The position numbers were made by a program, and so were the translations under genes. Below the pieces are notes generated by a model. That model was not told the origin of the DNA and did not search any database. It saw only the letters and a program-made list of their open reading frames with translations. From Rotaria macrura (taxonomy: Eukaryota > Rotifera > Eurotatoria > Philodinida > Philodinidae), in the NCBI GenBank assembly GCA_900239685.1, contig OENT01000025.1:124001-188000 (forward strand): DNA of 64,000 bases. Direction: 5' to 3'. Shown here piece by piece: positions 27,597 to 38,835 of the stretch; the stretch's first letter is position 1; every line of letters begins with the position of its first letter.

Positions 27597-28387
27597 GCTT
27601 TATTGTGACACCAGTTGCCGTCTTTCTTTTTCTTTTTATTCAAATACATTTTTCCGTGTGTTTTTAAAATTTTTACATATTTTTAAATAGCTCATGTTTC
27701 TGGTATTTATGCATGGCATGCACCACTTATCGATTGTTATTAAGAAGAACATGTACAAATCATGACAGTAGAAGATCAGCAACAGAACTCAATCAGCGCA
27801 TTTAATAAACCGTTGCACATGAATGACACTAAGATGGATGTAATATGATGAAAAGGAAAAGTAGTTTGGGACAACATGTGTTCCTCAAGTGGATATTCAT
27901 CTAAGCGTATCCGTGTGCCAGAACAGTCGATGATTTACTTTTTAAAAATCTAGCTCAACATAAATAGTTGTGATATGCTCTTATTTAATCAAATATTCTA
28001 TTCAACAATTTCTTCTCATAATTTCTTCTCTTCTGTATTGTTTTTCTCTTTTTTTTTACTTTAATAAATTGTTTTTCTTTTGACTTATGACGCCATCTAA
28101 CTTCTTTTTTTGTTACTCTCCACAGAATGTTGAATTTCTTCTTCTTCCTTTCTTCCATCGTCCGTCTATTCGTCGAGTCTATTGTACAAATCGTATGTAT
28201 AGAAGTACCGCCCGCCAAACTCCATATATTCATTTGATCTGGAAAGGATTTTATTTTGATTTATTAAAATTTGTTAGTTTTTATTAATTATCAAGTAAAA
28301 ATACTTATAACTATCGTTTAAATTCAGACTGTAAAGGGAACAAATCATATCGTAGTTAATTGTTTAAGAAAAGTTGTATCTTTCCAG
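27597..28387. other. Intergenic region upstream of DDX20
   Basis: About 0.8 kb between the poly(A) signal of the zinc-finger gene and the DDX20 acceptor. It holds T-rich tracts and no recognisable exon. It probably carries the promoter of the DDX20-ZDHHC-ISYNA1 unit. Confidence 0.5.
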
Positions 28388-28416
28388 ATTTTTTCGTTCT
28401 GACTTTATTTGCTTCA

Positions 28417-31400
28417 ATGGCTGAAAGGGGTATCACAGATGATGTCAAAACAAACGAAAATGTCAAATTTGAAGATTTGGCAATATCTGAAATAACGACT
28501 AGTGCACTTAGAAAAGCTGGTTTTTCTAAACCCTCACCTATTCAATTGCAAGCATTACCATTAGCACTTCTCGGGCTTGATATTCTTATTCAAGCAAAAT
28601 CGGGTACTGGTAAAACACTTGTTTTCAGTATAACAGCCCTAGAATTCGTACAAACTATTGATGATGATGCCGATGACAGTGATAATAATTCAACTGTGAT
28701 TAAAACCAAAGTAATTATGCTTGCACCGACACGTGAAATCGCACAACAAATTGTTCAAGTAATTAAAACAATAAAGCAAGCCGAATGTATTGTACACACA
28801 TTTATTGGTGGTACAGCATTAAAAGATGATCAAAATCATTTGAAAAAGTGCCATATAGCTGTTGGAACACCAGGAAGAATAGAAGAATTGCTTCGATTGA
28901 AATATCTTCAACCTGATTCAATTCGATTATTGGTTTTAGACGAAGCCGATGTGTTGTTATGTAAAGAATTTCAAGTAAGCATTCTATTTTCAGTATGTAA
29001 TGTGAAGTCGAACAAGGCATGATTGTTGATGTTCACAAAACGAATTTCACACAATTTTAACAATGTTCGTTCGAAGAACTTATTCTTTGATGAATTGTCT
29101 TATCCGCTACTCGAAGATTACATCTCTCATCTCTATCGACTGTCTACTAATCTATAGATAAATTACCTGAAATACGAATATATGTGTTCCAGAAGATCTT
29201 AAACAATTTTTTCATAATTAGTTTTTTTCTCGAAAATACTTCTCTACTTTTTTGATCTACTTACGATCTTATCAAATTATCTAGAATCGAGCTAAATGTT
29301 TGTCTAAAGACATACGTGCAATTATTCTCCACATATGAAATCAACTATGCTTGACATTCACTTCTTCATCCAGTGTTATACTGTCACGAACAGGAGCAAG
29401 CCATTTCTAGATACAAACCTAATTGAATTTTTATCATAGAAGAAAAAAAAGAGCATTCTGATTTTTATGAAGTCTCAATGTTACGTATCAGATACAGCCG
29501 AAAATGTCATCTCCAGAAAAATATGCAAATTGAATGAACGAGGTTAAATGTTATGTATAACTACTTCTTAACTCAATTTTTATATTTCGGACATCTATCT
29601 TCATATTATGCGGATAGTGGCTAGACGATGACAGAAAAAGTGACAACATCAACCTATCTTCATTATAATCTAGAATTCAACTTGATTGGTCATAGTTGCT
29701 GAGAATACGCTTGGCAATACTATCATCGACAATGGAAAAAACCTCGAGATATCACTAGCATCATTTAAAATCAGCTCTATTTTGTAAGGTCGATGTGTCG
29801 ATGATCGATTTCATTTATATTGTTTCGTATATAATTATGAAGATGCCTTGAAACTATTTAGATGATTAGATAAGAAGTATTCATTCATCAAGTACACATA
29901 ATTATCAATTGACTATAAGACTTCCATCTAATGAGTTCGACTTCAGTGAATTTTCCCACTAACTTCATAATGAAGTTTAAAGATATTCCAATAAGAACAA
30001 TTATATAGTATGAGTTTATTTTAATGCAGAAGTAGAACCAATGAGCAACTCATCATTGATCAATATGTATACATTAGTCGTTTGTACTAGACGAGATTCT
30101 TAAATTTCTAATAGGGTAACGCTGTCGGTTCTATTATATTAGTAGAACTAGATTATGCCCTTACGATATAATAATACAGTGAAAGCTAGCAATGACAGTA
30201 TGCCTCAATTGAATTTACCCTGGTCAATTCTGTGTTCTCAATAAATTCGAGGTAGTTATCGAATTTTGTTAAGCAATACATTGTTAGAAATTGCACATAT
30301 AAAATGATTCGCATACATTATGAATCAAAAAAAAACAGAAAAAGGCCTCAATGGAAAGCACATGGCATGAGCTTTTATTTCGAATTATGATGTACAGCTA
30401 GAAAGAAACTAGTTGTTGTCTATGCATAAGTTCGACGTAGCAACGAACAGCAATCACATAAAGCGTTTTTACGAAGTATTCATTTAATTGGAAAAATGAT
30501 ATGATTAATCTATTCCATTTGCTTACGTTCTGCTTTTTCAAAGCGTAAGCATGCATAGTGCTAGATGAAAAATTTCTTTTTGAGCTAAATTTGCATACAT
30601 TATTTCCATGATTAGTTACTCTAGATACACTGCACAATATACACATAGTAAAATCTGGCTCAGGCAGAAGTAATCCAGAGAAAATCTAACGTTCACAACG
30701 TGATTGATTGGAATTACGAAAACCTAATTGGTACTGTTCCAATGGCACGAGAAGTTTAAATCGATTCTCAGCAATGTGGATCCTTCTTTAAAAGTTTTAA
30801 ATAGTCTTAAGTTAAAATATATTTATTAGAATCTTGAGACAAACAATTTTTCATGGGAAAATTTTTCTAGTTCAGTTTTACTGCTGATTTCGCTACGAAT
30901 GCAGTTCATATCGTAGAAAGTTCTACTGAAGTTTTATTCGTCTACAATGGTGGGTTCTGCGTTTTTCAGAAATCAGTTTAATTGAGTTAGTATTTTGACA
31001 AATGATTCTAATTTTCTGAGTTTCGACTTATCTTGCATTATGAGTGCAAAAAGACATTGGAGAAAAAAAAATTATTCGCTTTAACTAGTACGAATCAAGA
31101 TATGCTGCGACACATACACTTATCGAATATTGTATCAAAAGAACATGTCATCATCTTTTTCTGGTGCACAATTCTTTCCTTAAATTTCATATTGTCCTTG
31201 GTTTGTACATCGAACGATGCAGTGGAATTTGTACTTATTTGCCATTTAAGTACAGTACAGATAGGAATGCTTGACAACACGACGACAGAAATCATCTACT
31301 CGTTATAAATCAATTACCGTAGATAATAAAAAGAAAACGAGAGTATTTATTTAAGACGCACTGCTTTCATGAAGAATATCTACATATGAAAATATTCTTT

Positions 31401-32125
31401 CCTCTGTTAAGGATCAGATCAATTCAATATTTTCCTATATGCCAACGAACAAACAAGTTCTTTTAGCATCAGCAACATATCCTGAACACATGGTTCGTTT
31501 TTCCGAACGTTATATGCGTGATATGACATGTATACGTATAGTTGATTCTGAATCACCTAGTTTAATAGGAATTCAACAATTTTATATGTTAATACCACAT
31601 CATCCAATAGATTCACATTTATTTGAGCAGAAAGTTCTTCTATTATTACGAATATTACCACAATTAAAATTTCGACAGTGTTTAATTTTTTCAAATCTTC
31701 GTATGCGTTCATCAGCTGTATGTGAACGTTTAAAATCTTTGGGTTATGAAACAACATATACATCAAGTTCATTAGCACAAAATCGTCGAACAAAAGCTAT
31801 GCGTGATATGTATAAACATAAATGTCAAATATTAGTTACAACTGATTTAACATCACGTGGTATCGATTTAGATTATGTTGATTTTGTTATATCAATGGAT
31901 CTACCCAATGATAGTGAAACATATTTACATCGTATTGGACGGGCTGGCCGTTTTGGTGCTTATGGTTGTTCATTAACTATTGTATCACATGGTGATGAAC
32001 ACAAACAATTGGAAAAGATTCAGAATGAATTTAAATTAAATTTAATAGAAACAAATGAAGATCAACAATTCTCTTTGCTAATTAATGCACTTGAACAAGT
32101 GAATATGAATAGTAAAAATCCATAA
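28417..32125 (+). CDS. DDX20: DEAD-box RNA helicase DDX20 (Gemin3)
   Basis: Two exons (28417-28974 and 31412-32125) encode 423 residues covering both RecA-like lobes. The Q-motif FSKPSPIQLQ, Walker A AKSGTGKT, APTREIA, TPGR, DEAD, SATYPE, LIFSNL, TDLTSRGID and HRIGRAGR are all intact. FIGGTALKDD, KKCHIAVGTPGRI and SPSLIG match DDX20 closely rather than other DEAD-box helicases. In animals DDX20 is the helicase of the SMN complex that assembles spliceosomal snRNPs. The protein stops soon after lobe 2, whereas human DDX20 is about 820 residues, so the long Gemin-binding C-terminal region is absent or not in this gene model. The 2.4 kb intron contains nothing recognisable. The start was chosen as the first in-frame ATG (MAERG) after the acceptor at 28386-28387. 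ZDHHC follows 91 bp after the stop. Confidence 0.95.
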
Positions 32126-32202
32126 GAAAATCTTGCATATTTAAGAGAAAAAGACACAACGAGAAAATAGCCGATGATAAATAGAATGCACTAAACACGA
32201 CC

Positions 32203-32216
32203 TTGATTTATTCTAG
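32203..32216 (+). promoter_or_regulatory. Trans-splice acceptor immediately before the ZDHHC ATG
   Basis: TTGATTTATTCTAG ends exactly one base before the ATG at 32217 and 91 bp after the DDX20 stop. With no 5' exon available this can only be a trans-splice site or a chance match. It leaves no 5' UTR from this locus, so the leader would supply the whole 5' UTR. Confidence 0.7.
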
Positions 32217-32951
32217 ATGAAAAATTTTCTCTTGCGTTCTTTAAATCGAATAGGATCCTTTTATACTTATGTAGGACTGCTCTATGCACTTTATTTCATT
32301 TATTATATTGTTGTGCCAGCCTATCGGAATGAAAATCAATTATCCAATTTAATCTATGCAATTTTTAATGTGATTTTTTTATACTTTTTTTTACAAGCTT
32401 ATTTCAATTTGATACTCACACGGTTGTCGTCTTCTTCATTGAGTGATGAAGAAAAATATCTTCGTTACTGTAATACTTGTTTGACGTACGCTGGTGAGCG
32501 ATCGTATCATTGTCATTTATGCCAACGCTGTATACCAATACGTGATCATCATTGTTTTTTTGTTGGTACATGTATTGGTAAACATAATCAACGATATTTT
32601 CTTTTAATGCTTTTTCATCTCATATGTGCACATTTGATTGGCTATATGTTTGTTTTCAATTATCTATGGAATGAAGTAGGTGGGTTCCATATTGGAAGTT
32701 TGTTCAAAATTTTATTTTTTAATATTGGTTATTGTCTTGGTTTTGTTCAAACAAAATGGCAGGCTTTCATTTGTTTTCATCATTATCTTGTCTATTTTGA
32801 TATATTGTTTATAAGCGGATTATTTTATCAAATGATGAAACGTTCATTGAATGGACAAACGCAGTATGAAGAAAAGAAAATGATTCCTAGAAAAAAACAA
32901 ACTCTTTCGCAGATTTTTCGTTTTAATAAATGGATATGGATATTTCCATGA
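32217..32951 (+). CDS. DHHC-type protein S-palmitoyltransferase
   Basis: Single exon, 244 residues. The cysteine-rich domain at about 83-127 has CNTC, SYHCHLCQRC and the catalytic DHHC, followed by FF, TCIGKHNQRYF. The DHHC cysteine takes the acyl group and passes it to protein cysteines. The CFF after DHHC in place of the usual CPW is typical of the ZDHHC22/24 group, but I do not assign an exact orthologue. Two hydrophobic segments precede the domain (about 16-36 and 42-66) and two follow it (about 128-152 and 165-210), so a four-pass membrane protein with a cytosolic catalytic loop is expected. It sits between DDX20 and ISYNA1 on the same strand with gaps of 91 and 86 bp, the middle cistron of a probable operon. 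Confidence 0.93.
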   Translation: MKNFLLRSLNRIGSFYTYVGLLYALYFIYYIVVPAYRNENQLSNLIYAIFNVIFLYFFLQAYFNLILTRLSSSSLSDEEKYLRYCNTCLTYAGERSYHCHLCQRCIPIRDHHCFFVGTCIGKHNQRYFLLMLFHLICAHLIGYMFVFNYLWNEVGGFHIGSLFKILFFNIGYCLGFVQTKWQAFICFHHYLVYFDILFISGLFYQMMKRSLNGQTQYEEKKMIPRKKQTLSQIFRFNKWIWIFP

Positions 32952-33000
32952 ATCTGTCCATGAAGAAAATTGATGTATACTTAAATTTATTCTTTTGTTG

Positions 33001-33015
33001 TTCTTTTGATTTCAG
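33001..33015 (+). promoter_or_regulatory. Trans-splice acceptor upstream of ISYNA1
   Basis: TTCTTTTGATTTCAG ends 64 bp after the ZDHHC stop and 22 nt before the ISYNA1 ATG. It is pyrimidine-rich and has no cis exon to pair with. Confidence 0.7.
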
Positions 33016-33037
33016 AATTAAAAAACAAAAACAGATC

Positions 33038-36000
33038 ATGGCAACGAATGGTCATATTCCGACTGTAAAAATAAATTTAAAATCAACAGCTGTTGTTCAA
33101 GTCAATTCACTTAGTGAAGATAATCAACATATTAATCCAGCTGATCATTACGGTAAGTGTAATAGAGATTGTCAAGTTTTGATTCCATCGGAAAATTTGT
33201 CAGTATTTCGGATAAGATTAAATTCATCTCATTAATCCTAATGAAAATCCTTCTTAATTCATTCATCTGCTGATTACATTGATACTTATCATATACGACA
33301 AGTAATAAGTATCTCAAAAGACTAGATTACTTCCAATAGAATCAATAGCACACTTGCCAACACTATCATTTATTCCAAAATATATACTAATGATCATAAT
33401 GAAATAAGATATTTTTTCGTTGAATTTTCGAGCGAATTAAAAGAGAACTAATTATATAAGCTAGAGTCTGTATTCACATGAATCTAATGATAGAACTATT
33501 GATGTTGATTGGTTCATTTTTCTAATTGACTTAGGTGTAACATCGGATTATTCGATATGTGTTGACAGTAATAATACAACTTATACGAATGAATTTATTG
33601 ACAGTAAATATATATATGAAATGAATCATTGTGATGTTGATCATCGAACAAAACGCGTCGATATTGTTCCACGAAAATATCAATACAATTTTCGCACACA
33701 ACGTCAGGTACAGCGCACAGGTGTAATGCTTGTTGGTTGGGGTGGAAATAATGGTTCAACATTTACTGGTGCAATCATTGCCAATAGGGATAAAATAACA
33801 TGGATGCGTAAAGGTAAGAATACTATAGAACAAATGTCTATTAAAATATTACAATTGAAGTTTATGCCACGTCGTGTTTCGAACCTATTAAATTACAAAC
33901 GAAAATAGTGTTGAAATTTTAAAGATCACTAACGAAAAAGGAAATGGATTAATTTATTGCTGAATTTGTGAGAACTTATTTCGTTAAAATTTTAGTTCTT
34001 TTGAATGCGTCCTGCTGATTTTCATTCGATTCTTCTCTTGTCGGAAATAAGTCAAAAATGTTTTTAGAAAACGAGCGACTTCATGACTCAATGCTAAAAA
34101 TGAGTGACTCCTTGATCGACATATTAAGTTCTCCGGTCTCATTGTTATGCTGCCCACCTGCATGTGCACTAGTTAATATAGTAAAAATGTCGTGTATCTT
34201 GGACAATCAAAAATCTTTATTTTGTCCAAATCTTAATACGTTGCTTATACCAAATAATCAGGAAAAGACTTTCTCACAATAAAATGGTCAAGTGAAATTA
34301 TACTTTACTGAGTTAGTACGGAGGAAGAGATTTATTTTACTCTTTGACTTTTCGGCAAATCATTTTGTTTCTAGAGGGAGAACAATTTCCAAACTATTAC
34401 GGTTCACTAACTCAATCGACAACCATTCGTATTGGAAGTAATAATGAAGGCAAAGAGGTTCATATACCATTCAACACGATCTTACCTATGTTACACCCCA
34501 ATGATATTGTCATTGGTGGATGGGATATAAATGGATCAAATTTATCTGAAGCCATGCAGCGAGCTTGCGTATTTGACTATGCATTACAGGAAAAATTAAA
34601 GCCAAAAATGACTGGTCTGAAACCGTTGCCATCCATTTATTATCCTGATTTTATTGCTGCGAATCAAGAAGATCGTGCAGATAATTTAATATCAAAAGGC
34701 ACCAAACTACAAGATTTGGAGCATATTCGTAATGATATTCGAGAATTTAAAAAGGCTAATAATTTAGAAAAAGTTATCGTTTTATGGACAGCAAATACCG
34801 AACGTTATGTCGATGGTAAAAATACATACAACAAACATAGTTTTTTTGAGATTCAATCGAAAAATAAAAATTTTTGTCATTTAAGTTCGTTTTATTTATA
34901 TTTTTAGTCCGTCCTGGTTTAAATCTTACAGGTGATGAAATTCTTCAATCTATAGCTGCCAATGAAGAAGAAATAAGCCCATCGAATATATTTGCTTGTG
35001 CTGCTATACTAGAAAATTGTCCTTATATAAATGGCAGTCCACAAAATACATTAGTACCAGGCATAATTGAACTTGCCGAGAAACATCGTGTGTTTGTTGG
35101 TGGTGATGATTTTAAAAGTGGACAAACAAAATTAAAATCAGTTCTTGCTGATTTTCTTGTTTCAGCTGGCTTGAAACTTCAATCGATTGTTTCGTATAAT
35201 CATTTAGGAAACAACGATGGCAAAAATTTAAGTGCACCACAACAATTTCGTTCCAAGGAAATCAGTAAATCAAATGTAGTCGATGATATGGTTGGAGCTA
35301 ATCATTTACTTTATAATAAGAAAATGAATGAACATCCAGATCATGTTGTCGTCATTAAATATGTTCCGTTTGTTAAAGGTAAAAATGATTCATTTTCATT
35401 CGTTGAGTTTAAAAACTTTTGTTCGTTGAAAACTCCCGTATCTGCATCTGAAAAGTTTCAAGTAAAACTTTTTATGTAACTAGCGTGTTTGTTTCGAAAG
35501 TTTAGAAACGATTTTATTCTTTTGTTCGTAATAACTATGTTGCTTTTATCGAAAGAGTATGTCACACTGTACTGACCATTGTTCGAATGAAGTCATTTGA
35601 CTCTGCTAAGCATAGAAGACAGTTTTTAAATAGATGAACAGATTTTTGAAAATGATTTTTCAGTGATTGAACTTATCGTTCTTTCATCACTGTTTGAAAG
35701 ACTAAAATTCTAGAGAAGAAAAAATAGAATTATTTACTATTCTTTTTCAAACGCAACTTGTACTTAGAATGGAAGTCAATTGATTCATTTTCAAGTCGAT
35801 CCACTTGATTTCACATCTAAAATATTGAAATAATAACATATAGGTTGAAATTATTGCCGTGTGCATATATCTGCAACAGGTTATTCGTATCTATAGAAAG
35901 GCAAAGTACACAGACGTGGAACACTCTACTATAGCTGTTTATATCTTACAGTTGATGATTGAATTTGAATTCGAAAATTGTATTCACACCCTTAAAGTAT

Positions 36001-36694
36001 GTTTCGGTGAGATCCGAAAAAGTTTGATCCATCCGTGTAGATAGAGAATAGTCATATTCAACACTAGACGTACCTTCTAATCTGCAGTGAATTTCTGCTT
36101 GACAGATGAACTTTTGCGATTCTTGTTTCATGAATATCATTCGAAGACATCGTAGCATGGCATTAAAGATTTTATGCTCCCTTTTTTAATCGAGCTTAGA
36201 GAATTTCATCTAATCTCAGAATATTTGACTTAGGATATGTTTCTTTTTAAACGACTCATTTTTATATAGCTTAGTACAAGACAAAATGAGAAATCAATAT
36301 CTGTTTAGATTCAAAACGAGCCATGGATGAGTATATATCCTCCATATTTATGAATGGTCTGAACACAATCGCTATTCATAATACATGTGAGGATTCACTT
36401 TTAGCTTCACCACTAATTTTTGATTTGGTTATTTTAACTGAACTAATGACACGAATTTCGTATAAAACAAATGATACTGAAGACTATCAATCGTTTGATG
36501 CTGTTTTATCAATTTTATCATATCTTCTTAAAGCTCCCTTGGTACCACCGGGCACACCTGTTATAAATGCACTTTTTAAACAACACCGGTGTATAACAAA
36601 TATTCTATCAGCATGTGCTGGTATTGCTATGGATACTGACATGTTATTAGAACATAAAACATCCTTACCTCAACCAATCAAGCTTCAACTTTAA
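33038..36694 (+). CDS. ISYNA1: Inositol-3-phosphate synthase (myo-inositol-1-phosphate synthase)
   Basis: Five exons (33038-33152, 33535-33813, 34375-34815, 34908-35378, 36309-36694) join in frame to 563 residues; the human enzyme has 558. It converts glucose 6-phosphate to inositol 3-phosphate using bound NAD+, the committed step of inositol synthesis. The NAD-binding [73 protein letters not shown] and [12 protein letters not shown] motifs are all present. The variable N terminus (first ~70 residues) differs from other species. Every intron is phase 1. AATAAA lies at 36704. It is the last cistron of the proposed DDX20-ZDHHC-ISYNA1 operon. Inositol also serves as a compatible solute, which may matter in a desiccation-tolerant animal; that link is speculation. 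Confidence 0.97.
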
Positions 36695-36709
36695 TCTGGT
36701 TAAAATAAA

Positions 36710-37941
36710 AGAATATTTTACTCTATGTTGTTTCGTGAATATTTATCCATTTATTTATACATTTATTATTAATGTCTTATTGATATCTTAGTTGTCGCAT
36801 GCTTGCTGTGGTTTTTACAAAAAAAGAGAATTCTATTCAATATTGATGACCAAAAACTTTCTTCTGTTACTTTTTGAACAATTCATTTTGGGAAGAATTA
36901 ACAAAAATTAAACTTTAACGGTATTGGTGGTCTCTTGGCATTGATGATGGTTACCATTAGTTCACAATTGATTGAATCAAAGGATAGACGAATGTCAAGT
37001 TTTCAACTCTTATAATTCTAAATTTGTTATTGCATGTTTTTAATGAGTTATGATGCATGAACTAGAATTTTAAACAAATGAGCAAGAAGAACTACCAATA
37101 ACAGTAATTTGTTGATATCGACAGTTTCATGCCTATAAAATAAGAGATATGGATGATTTATCTAGGAGATAGCATCATGTGGACAAATTACCTAGCCAAA
37201 TCATGTATACCAATACTAATAACGGTTCATGAAAGATAAAAATATTGTACCATAGAATTTTATCTGAATACGTACGATTCGTTGATCGATGAATCACATT
37301 CGATGGTACAGTGAGATTAAAGAAGATTGAAACGCAACCGAATATTCAGTTCTACAACAACAAAAAAGAACAAGATGGTATCATAAGATTTTTAGTCGAA
37401 TCAAACGAATCACTCCCATCGCCATAGCTCAAAGAACTTCACTGCTTGCTGCTACTACTCTTCAAAATTATTCGTTAGAATTCTAGCCATTCTCATGACT
37501 ACATAAACATAGATATTTAGTTTTCAAGAGTCTCTGAAAATCCGAATCAATTTTTCGAAATAGTACAATTGAACATCTTGTCAAGCAGTTCTTCTCAATC
37601 CTTTCACTCGTTTCCAGATTATTCAGCTACTGTGGTCAAATCCTTGAACTTTGGTAGTCATCACGAATTCATATACTACATATATCTGTTGATGTCAATG
37701 AATGTGCATAATTTTATCGATAATGTGATGACTATCTAGCCTATCACTTGATATGCATGTTTATTGTTGAAACATGTTCTTTGAAACTTTCATCTGTATT
37801 ATGCCGACCACAGCTTAGAGAATATTGTCGAGTTTTACAAAGGCAAAGCAACGTTCTCATATAGATGATAAGGTTATTTCATGTAACAATAGGTAATACG
37901 AAAATATTGATTTTCTTAAAATCCTTATTTTCTACTTTCAG
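36710..37941. other. Intergenic region between ISYNA1 and RPAIN
   Basis: About 1.2 kb with no recognised coding exon or repeat. The distance argues that RPAIN has its own promoter here rather than belonging to the upstream unit. Confidence 0.5.
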
Positions 37942-37966
37942 ATTTTCGTAAAACTATCAATAGAGA

Positions 37967-38713
37967 ATGTCAACACATGCTGGCTCACCAGCTCGTCATA
38001 CCACTCATTCAGTATTATATAAAATGCCATCGCCAACAGTACGTAGTGATGAAACATGGAAAGATCGCTATCGACTTCATTGTAAACAGCAATTTAAACG
38101 AGCACGTGATAAAGTCGTTAATAAAATGCGACAACTTTCTGTATGTTTTCATGAAACTATTTTTTTCGCTTGAGATCAACTTTCGAATTTTAATTTTTAG
38201 TTCGATGATAATCAACCAACATTATCAGCTCAGGATATTGTTGAATCAGAATGGATCAAAATGTTTGGTTCATTACCAACACCACCTGTCACGTCTATGG
38301 ATATGGATGGAGACAATTTATTCATGTCGAATGAAGATGCTGAATTTGAAGCTAATTGGGCCATCATGAATGAGGTTCGTCGTGAACTTGAATTAGAACA
38401 ATTACAATCAATACCTGATGAACAACCGGATTATGTACCATCTATTGATGAATTCAATCAAACTCAATGTCCACTTTGTTTCAATGATTCACTTTTTCAA
38501 TTTTCATCTAATTATCCAATAGCATGTCGACAATGTTCGTTTCAATATCAAACTAAAGCTGGTTCACTCAATGACATTCATGCCTATCATAGACAAACAA
38601 TGTCTCATTGTCAAGAAACAAAACTTCATTCAACATTATGGCATAACGAAGATGGAACAATACCATCACTACTTCTCATCTGTACAAAATGTGACTTTAA
38701 CTTTTGTCTTTAA
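37967..38713 (+). CDS. RPAIN: RPA-interacting protein (RPAIN/RIP) orthologue
   Basis: Two exons (37967-38140, 38201-38713) encode 228 residues; human RPAIN has 219. The family carries replication protein A into the nucleus. The three family parts appear in order: a basic N terminus with WKDRYRLHCKQQFKRARDKV (about 31-50), an acidic helical middle with EEVRRELELEQ-like sequence, and a C-terminal Cys-rich zinc-binding region with CPLC, CRQC, a histidine pair and CTKC. Sequence identity to vertebrates looks low outside these blocks, so the call rests on architecture and spacing. An acceptor ending at 37941 (TTCTACTTTCAG) precedes the ATG by 25 nt. AATAAA is at 38830. Confidence 0.85.
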
Positions 38714-38835
38714 GAAAAACAAAAGAAAGTTATTATTATTATTATATTTTTTTTTCGTTCTCGTCTGAAATATTATATTGTAATACATTATATTTATTTA
38801 TGAACATATTCTCATGATTATTCTCAGGAAATAAA

